Shown in pieces: positions 30,401 through 40,200 of a DNA stretch of 57,108 bases. A model generated the notes under the pieces. The model was not told where the DNA came from. It saw only the letters and a list, made by a program, of their open reading frames with translations, and searched no databases. Both the position numbers and the translations under genes were made by a program. The DNA is from Bacteroidia bacterium (GTDB taxonomy: Bacteria > Bacteroidota > Bacteroidia > UKL13-3): positions 1-57,108 of the forward strand of contig JACMQU010000057.1 of the NCBI GenBank assembly GCA_014376805.1. The letters are read 5' to 3'. Each line of letters opens with the position of its first letter. Position 1 is the first letter of the stretch.

Positions 30401-33400
30401 AACGGCGGCCTGAGGGTGCCGATATGGATGGTGTTTGAACAATTCCACCTATTGTTATTCCGGTAACTTCTGCATCTGTGGAATCACCAATTACAGCAAA
30501 AGCTTTTATATCATATGTTAACCAAAAATAATTGCTGTCATTATTTAATGGCTGAGTACCTGTAATTGAATAGGCCGGCCAGGCAGATGCCGTAGGTGCC
30601 GGTACCAAATAGGTTGAGCCAAACTGGGTTGTAGTTGCAAAAGTAGCACTATTACCTGTGTACCATATTTTTGCATTCCTAATATTGGCCGTATCATTTC
30701 CACCACCGGTTGTGTTCAAACTAAACTGTGTTACATTTATTGGAGAACCTGTTAAACCTGTTCTGATAAGTATACGCAATAAACGGTTGTTGTTAGAGTT
30801 GGTTTCTACTTTAGAGAGATCAGGATGAATGGCAGATGAGCCAATATAAGTCATCGGTATTGTGATCATCCTGTTACCTGAAGGATTGTTATTTGCAGGT
30901 GTGTAATAATTGCCAAACGCTTGTAAACTGTCAATTCTGGCATCAATAACATTTCCATTTGGAGCTGATGAAGAAAGATCATATGCTAACCAGTAATTAT
31001 TAGAATCGTCATTTGCAGTATCATTTATGCTAAACACCATCTGACCACTTGGAGCTGAAAGCGTGCCTAGTAAGGTGTTTGTATTAAAAACGCTATTAAT
31101 GCCGGTTTTGTATAATTTAGCTGAAACAATATTGGCTACATTTGTTGTACCTGCTGTATTAAATCTTACATTAGTTATAATTCCGGGATTACAGGAAGAC
31201 GCAGTAACTTTTACCGGCACCCGTAAAATAGCAACATCGTTTGTTCCGGCAGCAACAGCACCAATAACCTGTATTGCTGATGATGAAAGATAAGTTGCAG
31301 GACCATTAACAATGTTAATCAGATAATCTTCGGTCTCGCCCCAGGTGTAGGTTCCACATGCCGGAGCAGACGTACCTTCAACATAAACAATGCGCATAAG
31401 GGTATTTCCACTCAAGGCAGTGCAGGGCACAGTTATTAATGAAGTGATTACCTGGTTTGCAGTGCCTGTTGCATAGCTCGAAGTGAATGCATTCTCACCC
31501 GTTCCGAACAGGCCATCCTGATTATAATCTATATAAACCGCAATAACTTCTCCATAAAAACCGCCACATGTTCCTTTGGTTATAAAAACAGGTGTGGCAA
31601 TTCCGGAAGAAATAATCGGAGGTGTAACTGTTGTGGTATAATTCGAATACTTCTGCCCTGTTGAACCCGGACCAGAAGCTACGGTAGTGCATGTTGATGA
31701 ATTGTTAAGGCTACCGAAAGTTACATTCAAAATTTCCTCATCTCCGCCGCTTGTGGCAGTAGAAGAACAAAATGGAGCTCTAATAATTCGTGACCCGCCT
31801 GGAGCAGTGGTTGTAGGTGTTTGAGCAATTCCTGCAATTGTAATAGCAGTTATTTCAGCATCCACAGAATCACCCAATACGGCTGTATCAGGAACATCAT
31901 AAGTTACCCAGAAATAGTTAAGCCCGTTTACCAATGCCTGTGAACCACTTATGGTAAAAGAACCGCTTGGGCCTGTAAAAGTGCTTCCAAATTGATTGGT
32001 GGCAGCAAAAGTTGTACTGCCGCTAGTGTACCAAACTTTTGCATTGGTAATATTAGATGAAGGATTTACTGAGCCATTGGTGCTTAAGTCGAACACGGTA
32101 GCATTGGTAGGAGATCCGGTTAAACTGGTTTGAACATCAATGCGCAGGATTTTATTATTTGTTGAACCTCTTTGAATTTTTGTAAGATCAGGTTGTGTTG
32201 ATGTTGAACTTACATACGTCATTGGGCTTGAAATCTGCCTGCTCCCTGCAGGTGAAGTTACTGTTGGGGTAAATCCTGTGCCACCCACATTTATAGCTGT
32301 AACAGCACCATCTATAAAATGTCCGAGTACAGCAGATGAAGATATATCGTAAGTTATCCAAAAATAATTATCTCCCGTGAGCAGGTTAATAGAATCAATT
32401 ATAACATTACTTGCTGCCGGACTAAAAACAGTAGGACTGAACTGGCTGATAGTTGAAAATACAGTAGAAGAGCCCGTATAAAAAATCTTCATACTCGAAA
32501 TTTCACTGAGTGTTGTGGTACCGGCAGTACTAATGGTAAGTCCGTTAATTTTTAAAGAACTGGCCAAACCACCTACCACTACTTTTAATCTTACCACCGG
32601 CTCGTTTATTGAACCGGGTGCAACATTTGTTAATATCGGAGCATCCACCGTTGAAGAAATATATGTTTTAGAAGGCATGCCCCAGTTAAAAGTGGTTCCA
32701 TTTGCAGGTTTAACGGAATTGGTAAGCACAACTACATCTGTATTAGAACTGCTTGCTGTTGTAGCAGACCAGTTGCTGGCGCTGGTTCTGCTTAAATACC
32801 CTGCCGCTGTTTTTAAGCCCACTTGCGGCGTTCCATCTACAGCATCACTTATAAATGCTCCATAAACAAATTTTATTGAATCTGTGCCTTCATAAAGCCT
32901 TATCTGAAAATTAAAACTGTCTGCTGTAGAACCATATTTCCTGAACCCACCCCATTGAATTACGCAAATTCGGGAAGGTGCTGCACCGATCGTTTGAAGC
33001 CTTATAGAAGATCCGGTATTTCCTAAAAGATCAGTACATAGTGCTGATATTCTATTTTGAAGAACAGTTGCCTGCGAGCCAAAACCATCACTTATAATAG
33101 GGTTGAAAAAACCCGAACCTCCTGCATTGGTTATATCAACTTTTGGTGTTAATAAAGATTGCCCCAAACCAATCCAACCATTAGTACTTATTCCTAACCT
33201 GTCATAAATGTTACCGTTAAAGTTAAAGCTGAATCCAATCGGAAAACCACTGCCCGATGGTGTAGAAGTAGTAACTCCGGCAATACCTGCAGATGTTGAG
33301 TCGACATACACTTCGTCATCAACCGTTGCTGAACCTAACAAAATTCCGCCCGTTATGGGGGTATAAGTTTCAGTTGAATTAACAAATGAATAATTAGTTA

Positions 33401-33506
33401 AGGTTTGGGCCTTAATAAAATTGCCTGCACATACTGCAATGATGCAAAGCACAAAAAAAACGGGTTTAAAGAAATTAGCTTGTAGGTTTGTAATTGTTGT
33501 TTTCAT
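24429..33506 (-). CDS. Giant secreted GEVED-repeat protein with T9SS sorting domain
   Basis: The 3025-residue product has a signal peptide from the ATG at 33506 (MKTTITNLQANFFKPVFF, cleavage after IKAQ-type text); the 27 upstream codons are not used in my reading. After an N-terminal jelly-roll-like region, five copies of a ~460-residue unit follow. Each has two domains resembling the N-terminal domain of BNR-repeat neuraminidases (for example YLSSTAIHPDFSKI, then FWVTYDIP) and one GEVED domain (IDYNQDGLFGTGEN, then WGETEDYLINI). The GEVED domains start near residues 580, 1040, 1505, 1965 and 2420. A pectin-lyase-like strand region and a T9SS type A end (VIVFPNPFESKVGL) complete it. It is probably a cell-surface or matrix protein; its ligand is unknown. 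Confidence 0.88.
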   Translation of the reverse strand: MKTTITNLQANFFKPVFFVLCIIAVCAGNFIKAQTLTNYSFVNSTETYTPITGGILLGSATVDDEVYVDSTSAGIAGVTTSTPSGSGFPIGFSFNFNGNIYDRLGISTNGWIGLGQSLLTPKVDITNAGGSGFFNPIISDGFGSQATVLQNRISALCTDLLGNTGSSIRLQTIGAAPSRICVIQWGGFRKYGSTADSFNFQIRLYEGTDSIKFVYGAFISDAVDGTPQVGLKTAAGYLSRTSASNWSATTASSSNTDVVVLTNSVKPANGTTFNWGMPSKTYISSTVDAPILTNVAPGSINEPVVRLKVVVGGLASSLKINGLTISTAGTTTLSEISSMKIFYTGSSTVFSTISQFSPTVFSPAASNVIIDSINLLTGDNYFWITYDISSSAVLGHFIDGAVTAINVGGTGFTPTVTSPAGSRQISSPMTYVSSTSTQPDLTKIQRGSTNNKILRIDVQTSLTGSPTNATVFDLSTNGSVNPSSNITNAKVWYTSGSTTFAATNQFGSTFTGPSGSFTISGSQALVNGLNYFWVTYDVPDTAVLGDSVDAEITAITIAGIAQTPTTTAPGGSRIIRAPFCSSTATSGGDEEILNVTFGSLNNSSTCTTVASGPGSTGQKYSNYTTTVTPPIISSGIATPVFITKGTCGGFYGEVIAVYIDYNQDGLFGTGENAFTSSYATGTANQVITSLITVPCTALSGNTLMRIVYVEGTSAPACGTYTWGETEDYLINIVNGPATYLSSSAIQVIGAVAAGTNDVAILRVPVKVTASSCNPGIITNVRFNTAGTTNVANIVSAKLYKTGINSVFNTNTLLGTLSAPSGQMVFSINDTANDDSNNYWLAYDLSSSAPNGNVIDARIDSLQAFGNYYTPANNNPSGNRMITIPMTYIGSSAIHPDLSKVETNSNNNRLLRILIRTGLTGSPINVTQFSLNTTGGGNDTANIRNAKIWYTGNSATFATTTQFGSTYLVPAPTASAWPAYSITGTQPLNNDSNYFWLTYDIKAFAVIGDSTDAEVTGITIGGIVQTPSISAPSGRRLIRNPFCASAAFFSDYDDIGQVTMTQGATTVLNNGTGCIPAQSNLNANKQYTDYTQLSAGNFLQNVPVNFNICDISGTTFTVGGYLGIFIDYNQNGIFDTGELAYASTAAQTTGHTGSFIIPCNSLSGNTRMRIIMQSYNAVTNSCLSASTNYYYGETEDYTINIVSNPIAYLSSTTIQQTGLTSAGAIDVAILRVPLKAMGCGVGIVSEMRFNITGTTSASNIVLAKLYKTGNSATFTNSNLLAQITSPTTQMIFSLNDTLLGLQNDTNNYWLAYDISSSASTTSNFVDGKFDSVMVVGSYRIPTISNPAGNKQITTPMTYVSSVASHPDLTRVEKGSVNNTILQIVINGSSTGSPINVTSMDLSTNGSATPATNISNGKVWYTGSSSTFNTNSQFGSTAVSPGGSFTINGFQPLLNGSNVFWVTYDIPSSAISGDSVDAEVVGMTIAGTSQVPSNAAPVGSRKIRSPYCTSTATNTGDEEILNVSFGTLNNSSTCITTAPGAGSVNQLYSNYKTTVAAPNISSGLPTTFSLTKGTCGGFYGEVIGVFIDYNQDGIFGTGENAYTSSYATGTANQVISSIITIPCTANGGLTLMRVVYAEATSVTACGTYGWGETEDYMINIVNQPATYTASTIVQITGSVTAGQFDVPVLRIPVKVIATPCLPGFFTQFNFNTTGTTATANIVSAKLYATGNNSTFNVNKLLGTVFSPSGSFSFTVSDTSLNDTNNYWLAYDISSSATNGNVLDARIDSIQAFGSWYIPANGNPTGSRIISVPMTYLSSTAIHPDFSKIQTGSTNNRILRVDVVTSATGAPVNVTNFDLSTNGSATPLSNITNTKIWYTGTSSTYSSTSQFGSTTTSPAGSYSVAGLQALTNGTNYFWITYDVPTTAVLNDSVDAELFAVMVDGISRTPIVSAPVGNRKIRAPYCISAATSTADEEIWGVTLGTLNNASTCTSTGGSGSTLNMYSDYSGTVSAPDIAKGTAIPITIYTGSCGGNYNSSLGIYIDLNQNGLFTDPGENMISFLSFTSSTLGINKTGNITIPCSALNGNTKMRIVFVEANAVNPCGTYSWGETEDYTINIISTPATYNSSSALQITGPVIASALDAPILRIPVKVSTTACLPGIISDFKFNTTGTTVTSNIISAKLYATGSSNTFNTTRLIGTVISPSGTFAFNVADTVVNDTNNYWLVYDVSASAANGNLLDARMDSLKVFGSWYIPSNGNPAGSRVVSVPMTYLSSTSGHPDLTFVEQNSANNRMLMIPVTTSATGAPVNVTNFNLSTIGSASPLSNISNAKVWYTGSNSNFASTSQFGSTTALPSGAFSVGGSQALINGVNYFWVTYDIPATAIIADSVDAAVTGIIVDGISQTPSVTSPTGNRKIRAPYCVPLYTSGCATDNIARVRLGSIDNVTGCTGAYTFYSNIAAPVLTQGNTYSLTLNYGSDGTQFAMVWIDYNNDGDYNDSGEDLPVQFPANAGSGGQSVVTFTVPLNSNLGNLRLRIRGGDDTQPAITQSCGASNSTYGESEEYTININAAPSLTYIWNGSASTDIMIAANWTPFRTTPNLNDKLLFNLGGAIILSNVTNTTVRVIELANATVVKLNGVTNNTIFATDSLVLAANTRINTGSLNVSIGNSITSAGILTGTGRVYGNLIHWINSTKTSPAFPLADSNGVNRNIALNYTSLPSVYGSVKASFIMGTPGNAGLPVTDAVASVTAKRAGVDGYWVMTSGLTGGTYTGTFNGTGFRGVNNYTSLVLLNRASNIGSWGLDGIHAATTGTNTAPVLNRTGMSAYGQYAIGGDTLANPLPVNLIFFNAKNVNGNVQLNWATASETNNKGFMIQRSVDGIIFTDLQFVNGKVNSNTTVSYTREDVSAFTTTGVKTLYYRLNQTDLDGNKHNSNIAMVSESDPLGDEVIVFPNPFESKVGLSIESASALLAQVQITDMQGRLISDEQIIVKAGSMYHELKNTDNLSNGIYMVRVNMNGVYKTIKVTKAN
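25815..32670 (-). repeat. Five tandem copies of a ~1.38-kb coding unit
   Basis: The start of each GEVED domain (a P-[FY]-C motif) is encoded near 31770, 30385, 28990, 27615 and 26250, a spacing of about 1365-1400 bases. Units 1, 3 and 4 are most alike (shared text such as DEEILNV and GTLNN); units 2 and 5 are more diverged. The order within each unit is domain A, domain B, GEVED. This is an internal duplication of a three-domain module. Confidence 0.85.
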
Positions 33507-34253
33507 ATTTGATAAGTATATTAATGTTTGTAAAGCAAGACCATTCGTGGAATCGGACTTGTGAAGTAAATTATGTGAAGAGGGCAATTTTATGTAGTGA
33601 GAAATTTTTAATTATTCCAAATACTAGTGTTCCATGGAAAACTTTTTTTCTGAAGGAGAAGCAGCACAAAAATAAAGTTTAATTAATATGGAATCCATAT
33701 CAACGAAAGTATTGATATATTTAATAATTTCATCTTAATTTAATGTTAACAGGCTTAAAAATTGCAATTTGTAAACTAATATTCTTAAAATCAATATGTT
33801 AATAGTTCTTAATGTTTTCTTAAAGATTATATTTTAAGTAAAAGCAAACTTTTCAATTTCTTTTTTTGTGTTCATTTATAAATATTAATGATTAATAACC
33901 ATTTATTAAGGGTAATTGGTTGTTAGTAATACCCACTGTCTGATCCGATCTAAATTCTAAGGTTATTTTTTTAGTTAAAATTCTGGGATTTTAACTTAAA
34001 AATATTCATTGTGTTTTAATCAAATATTAATTATAATTATTGGTTACATTTATTAAAAAAAAAATACATCTCAAAATCATTAGAACCATTTTTTTTTAAG
34101 ATAAACATTGAAAATTTCACCTTTAGCAGCACATAATCATGATCGCATGCAGTCCAGAAATTTATAAAATTGTTTACCTGCTCATTCATTTTTAAGCTGG
34201 TAACAAACTAAATTAGTTAGGGATAAAAAAAAAGGCTCAAAAAGAATAAAAAA
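33507..34253. other. Long AT-rich intergenic region
   Basis: About 750 bases separate the start of the 3025-residue gene from the terminator of the 2196-residue gene. It is AT-rich with many homopolymer runs. The short frames in it resemble nothing. I find no full TAnnTTTG match correctly placed for the 33506 start; an eight-base inverted repeat (AGTTAAAA/TTTTAACT, 33973-33996) is the only structure seen. It presumably holds the promoter and leader of the giant gene. Confidence 0.4.
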
Positions 34254-34282
34254 AAAGCCCTGCAAATTATTTGCAGGGCTTT
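34254..34282. terminator. Rho-independent terminator after the 2196-residue gene
   Basis: AAAGCCCTGCAAA and TTTGCAGGGCTTT form a perfect 13-base-pair stem with loop TTA. On the minus strand the stem is followed by about ten T, which is ideal for intrinsic termination of the gene ending at 34300. The plus-strand side has a shorter T run. Confidence 0.9.
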
Positions 34283-34299
34283 TACAGGATTGTTAATTT

Positions 34300-37200
34300 T
34301 TATTGTTTCAACATCTTAGTTACCTGTTTAGAATTCACAATAAGGATGTAAATTCCTTTATCCAGATCCGGAAGATTCAATTCATGCGCAAAATCCTTTG
34401 CAGAGAATATCTGGCTATAAACCATTCGTCCACTCAGATCTCTTATTTCTACCATCTGATCAGTTGCTATTTTCAATTCTACATATACCTTATCATTAAA
34501 TGGATTTGGATATACTTTAATTAAATCACTCTTTACTTCCTCATTGGTAATTACTACAGTATTTGAATAAGCTGAACTTCCATCCAGATCAACCATTTTT
34601 AAACGATAGTACACAACCTGAACTCCGTTTTTAAATGCAGATTCATCAGCATAATTATAGTTAAGAAGTGTATTACTGTTACCAGAAGATTTTACCTTTT
34701 TCAAAGCATCAAACTTCGTATTATCAAACGACCTCTCTAAAATAAAATGACTACTGTTTTTCTCGCTTGCTGTAGCCCAGTATAAATCAACTCCGGTATC
34801 TGCTTTCTTTCCTTTAAAACTAATCAGCGTAACAGGTAACGGATTGTTATCATCAGCACCTGTAAAAATAGCAGGAAGGTTACTTAAGCTTGAGGTATTA
34901 GTTATAGTTCTACGGATGGTATCTGCAATACTTGCACTACCTGTTAAAACAGACCATGCTACAGAAGGTATTTTCATGGCAAGTTTCAGGTTGTTCTCTC
35001 CAACTACAGTGCCAATCCATGGTGCTTTGTAATATTCAGTGATGGTATAACTATAAGTTGAGCCTGTAGTTGCAGCTACATCCAGATAATAAAAAGGATA
35101 AGCTGTTGCGGTTCCAATTTGAGGAGCCGGTCTGCCAGAATATTGCCTTATTGCAACAGTTGATGGAACAGTTGAGAAAGCATCATACGTTATGGTTGCA
35201 ACGGTATCTGACCCAATTGTAAATACTTGTGTGCCTCCCGCAACCGGTGTTGTAGGTGAAGCAAGCGCTGCAGGAGGAATCGATGTTGGATTAAATTCAA
35301 AAGCACCAATATCAGGTACACCATTAACAGGAGTAGCAGGGCGTGGATTGTTATTGATATCTGTAGTTACACGTGCATCATGGATGGCACGGCCATTAAG
35401 AGTCCATGAAGCAGAATCTGACGGTAAAGGTGTTGCGGCAAGTGCGGTAAGTCCCTGGCGATATGACAAGGAATTTCTTTCTACTGTTGATCCCAATGCA
35501 GCTTTGTAAGCATTCATATTGGCATACGAAGTTACTGGAGAAGAAATATTAAATAGGGCTGCTCCCGCAGTATAATAATTGTTATAATTAAATTTATTAG
35601 TAGTTGGAATTGAATACCAATTTAATGCTGGTCCGGTTGATGCATTTGTAACTGCATTGTTTTTAAATTCCAGATCAGTACAGGAGTAATTAAAGTAATA
35701 CGCAAAACCATAAGTCGGGTTAACTGAGTAAAAAGTATTATTTATATAGCTCAGGTAATTCGATGCATAGGCCATATATGAATTTCCACCTGTTGCAGTG
35801 CTGGTAGAAGTAAATACATTATTGGCAATAAGACCTCTTTGAGCAGCAAGATTTTGTGAATAATAACCCAGGTATAAATAATTATTAGTTCTTACAAGGT
35901 TTACAGTGTTATTGGTAAAAGTAAAACCATTGTTGTTATAATAATGGTAAAAATACATACTACCACCTCCTGCGCCGGGATTAAAAACATTTCGGTTTAT
36001 TTTCAAATTGTTGGCGTAATAAAAGTATGTAAGGTAAACGTAAGCAAAGTTTGTAAAAGTATTGCCTTCAATAACAGTATTTAAATGCGGTGAAGCGGAG
36101 CTGCCATATAAATAAATACCATAATAGCTATATCCCGAAAAGGCATTATTACGTAATACCAAACCATTTGTTACACTGCCATTGGCATATATACAATAGG
36201 TGGTACTAGAAGTATAATCCGCTGAAATAATCTTACAATTATCAATAGTATCTGATGTTGTAGAACCGATTAAAATTGTATAGTAAGTTCCCGCTGAACT
36301 TAGTTGGCTTATGCTCATATTTTTGAATGATACATTAGAACTGTTTAGCGCAAGCACATAGCTATTACCGGTGGTTGAATTCCAACTTAACATTACCGAA
36401 TCTCTTTGATTTGCCAATGATTTGAAAGTAACAGTATTACTTGCAGTTAAGCCCGTAATTGTGGTTACGTTTACAGATTCATTATACGTTCCTGTTCTAA
36501 CATTAAAAATAACGTTACCAACTATACCTCTTGCCTGCATAGCAACAACTGCCGCATTAAACGAAGGGAAATCTGAAGGTGATGTTGTTCCTATAATATA
36601 AGTACCACTCATTGGCGTTGCAACATTGCTAAAAATTGTATCGTTTGTTGGGTTACCATCAACTGAAAAGTTAGGTGTATACGTGTATGCTTTGATTGCG
36701 TATGAAACACCCGATGCTATACTTATTTGTTGCGTACCTGTAAAGGTAATACTAACTGTATCGCATGGGCTTAACGAGCCCAACCATGTTTGCGTTTTAG
36801 CAACACCACCATTAACTTTATAACCAACATTAAATGTTGTTATCGTTGTTGAACCATTGTTCCTAACAAATACAACAACATCCTGAGAACCGGCACTTAC
36901 AGGGAATGTTGGTGCAAGAAGAGCTTCTGCAGATAAATCCAATGAGCCTGATGTTGCTTCGTCAGCTCCAATTTGCGGCGGAACATTCCTGATTTCTCCA
37001 TCAATATCATTTGGCACCAATGAAGTTAAATCAACACCTCTTTGAAAACAGGCACTATTTACATGATAATTTTCTGAAGTAAGATTTACAAAAGGTGGTA
37101 CAATATTATAAGAAGTATCTCCACCATTATTTACACCCAATAAGTTTGTAGGATTATAAAAAACACCATTGCGGTAAACCAGGTTACTATTAGATTTATT

Positions 37201-40200
37201 GTAATAAACATTATAATTTAAATTACCTGTTGCCGGACTGGTTCCAAGATAAAGTGCTGTTGCATTACCTGTATTTCCTTCAACACCAAAGATATTATTC
37301 TTAACCATAATGTTTGTAGAACCCGATAAATATGCTGGCGTATAACTGTTTGATCCACCTGTACCTTTATAGATTAAGGTATTGTGATATACCTGGGTAT
37401 AGCCCGAAGATTGCAGATATAAATTATAATAACCCAGCAGTGTACCACTAGAAACTATATTGTTATAAATTTTTACCGGAGCACCGATTGTTCCACCAGG
37501 ATTACTCATGTACATACCATAATAGTAATAATTGCGCACAATATTACCTGTGTAATTTGAAGAAATTGTAGCATGGTTAGCAGTATTGTTGATCATATAC
37601 ATTCCATAATAAGCATAACCACCACTCACATTTACCATGTTTATTGTGTTATAAATGATATCAACAGGATTATAGATATAAGAAAAATACAAACCATAGC
37701 CTATAGAACCCCAGGTATTGTTACGAATTTTAATACCTCGGTTATATGCCGCATTTGTTGCGCCATACATACTCACTCCATAATATGGATTACCGGTTAT
37801 TATATTACTGTCTATCTCAACACTATCGCAAGCTGTAACAGTTTGACCCATACCGCCCGCAGTACCTGTAATACTTATACCGTAAGCAGTATAGGTACTT
37901 ACATTTGGTAAATTAATAATACAATTTTTAAACCCACAACCGGTTCCGTTATTGTTGGCTGATGAATTTCCTACAATGGCAATTCCTGCGCATGCCGAAG
38001 CAACTGCATTTGTAATGGTAAGATTACGAACTTTTACCCAGTTGGCCTGAGTAATTAAGAATGCGGCCGAGTTTGCAGTACTGGTACTTATAACACGCGT
38101 TGCTGTACTGTTTCCTTCAAAAGTTACGGTATTAGTTGATGATGTACCTAAAATTGGTCCGGTTACAATAACCTGGCCATAAGTTCCGGCACGAATATCA
38201 AATTTAACGGGTCCGCCAACGCCATTGCTAAGTGCTGAAGCAGCGGCTTGTGGTGTAGCAAAATCAGGTGCAGTTCCACCTACTGTATAAATACCATTTA
38301 AAGGTGCATATAACGTATTACTTATAGTATCGTTAGCTTTATCGGCATCCGGATTTCCGTTAGGTCCATCCGTAAAAACTTTTAATAAATTAACAGCACC
38401 AAGGGTTACCTGATTTGAACCTGTAAATACCATGGTATCTTGAGAGCAAGTGGCTAAAGAGCCTGACCATGCCTGTGTAACCGGAGTAGATGAACCTAAT
38501 TTATAGGATGAATTTAAACTATAAACAGTATTCGCTCCAATATTTTTAACAATAAACTTAACATCTTGCGCACCTAAGGTTATTGGTACAGATGGAGTGA
38601 GTAAACTTAAAACCATAATATTATCTGAAACACCCCCAATAAATTCATCACTTCCAGGGTTTGGCGAAGTTGAACGGATATCACCATCAATATCTGTTGA
38701 TACAGATGACGTTAAATCAACGCCAGATCCATTACAACCATCTGTTAAATGATAGTTACCCGGTACCGGGCTTGTACTGATAAAAGAAGGACGAATATTA
38801 AAAGATGAATCACCACCTGCTGTTGCAGTGCGGTAGTTAGAAGGTGTAAAGAAACCACCCCTGTACAATAAATTACCAGAAGTTGGATTGGTATAGTTAT
38901 AATAATTATTATAATTTACAAGGCTTCCTGTTGGAACGGTGGCAAGGTATAACGGAGTATAAATACCCGCTGTTACTGCAAAAATATTGTTTTTAATGAT
39001 TGTAGCTGAAGAACCTGTATTATAAAAACCTGTATAAGAAGTAGAGGATGCAGATCCACCCATAATAACCGTATTATGGTAAAATTCTAATATGTTAGCA
39101 GCATTTGGCTGGTATAAATAAACGCCATAATAACCCGGACCAGAACCTGAACCAATAGAACTTACTATGGTATTGTTATACACCTTTGACCTGGCAGAGG
39201 TAGCAGCAGATTGAGGGGAATACATATATAGCCCGTATCCTCCAAAATTAAGAATTTTATTACCTATTATATTATGAGAAAGGGTGGTATTAGGATTCTG
39301 GTTAAAATAAAAATATAAAGCAAAATAGCCATAATTACTTCCATTCATGTTTAATGTATTGCCAATAATATCAATGGCATTATAATTATAACCAATAAAC
39401 ATTCCATAATAATTAGTGTTGTTTAAGGTATTATAACGGATTTTATAATTACGGTTTGTGGTAGCAACACTTGCTCCGTACATTACCAAACCATATCCAC
39501 CACCATTAATAATATTACTGTCTATAACAATTGAATCGGCTGTAATTGCAGAAGTTCCATATCCTCCTGCTGTGCCGGTTACACTAATACCATAGCAATT
39601 TAACGATGTACCTGTTTGAACCGGTACATTAACAATACATTTTATAATATTGATTTTATTTGCTGTACCATTAACGGCAATACCAACAGCAGTGGCATTG
39701 GTATTTGTTACTGTAAAATTATGGAAAGTAACATATTTACTGCCATTAAAAATTACGATAGCAGAGTTTGTAATACTTCCTGTTAAAATGCGCGTAGCCG
39801 GGTTAAAACCTTCAAAGGTTATGGTATTTATATAATTTGAACCAACGATGTTACCTAAAGTTAACGGCGTTGTTTGGGTGTAAGTACCGGCAGCAACATT
39901 AAAAGTAACCGGAGCACAAATTCCGTTAACATTTAAAGCGGATACAGCAGCTGCAAATGTGGTAAAATTACTTACACCACTGCCCGCAGCATCAATAGTA
40001 TAAATACCACCCATTGATGGAGCTTTGGTTGCATAAGCAGTATCGTTATTTCTTATTGTATCAGTTGTAAGATTAGGATTTGATGTCCATACTTTTAATG
40101 CAACCGGGGCAGCTGCAAAAGTATAACTACCAAGATTAATCTGTGCGGTAGAAGTTCCTGGTCCGCCTGTGGTATCTAAAGTTGATGAATAGGTAGTTGG

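Noticed and set aside
32515-32865. Open frames of 60-116 codons on the plus strand inside the giant minus-strand genes
   Set aside because: They recur at equivalent places in each repeat unit, are antisense to conserved domains and have no recognisable sequence; they reflect the composition of the repeats.
33973-33996. Eight-base inverted repeat AGTTAAAA / TTTTAACT in the long intergenic region
   Set aside because: It is AT-only, short, and expected by chance in a 750-base AT-rich stretch.
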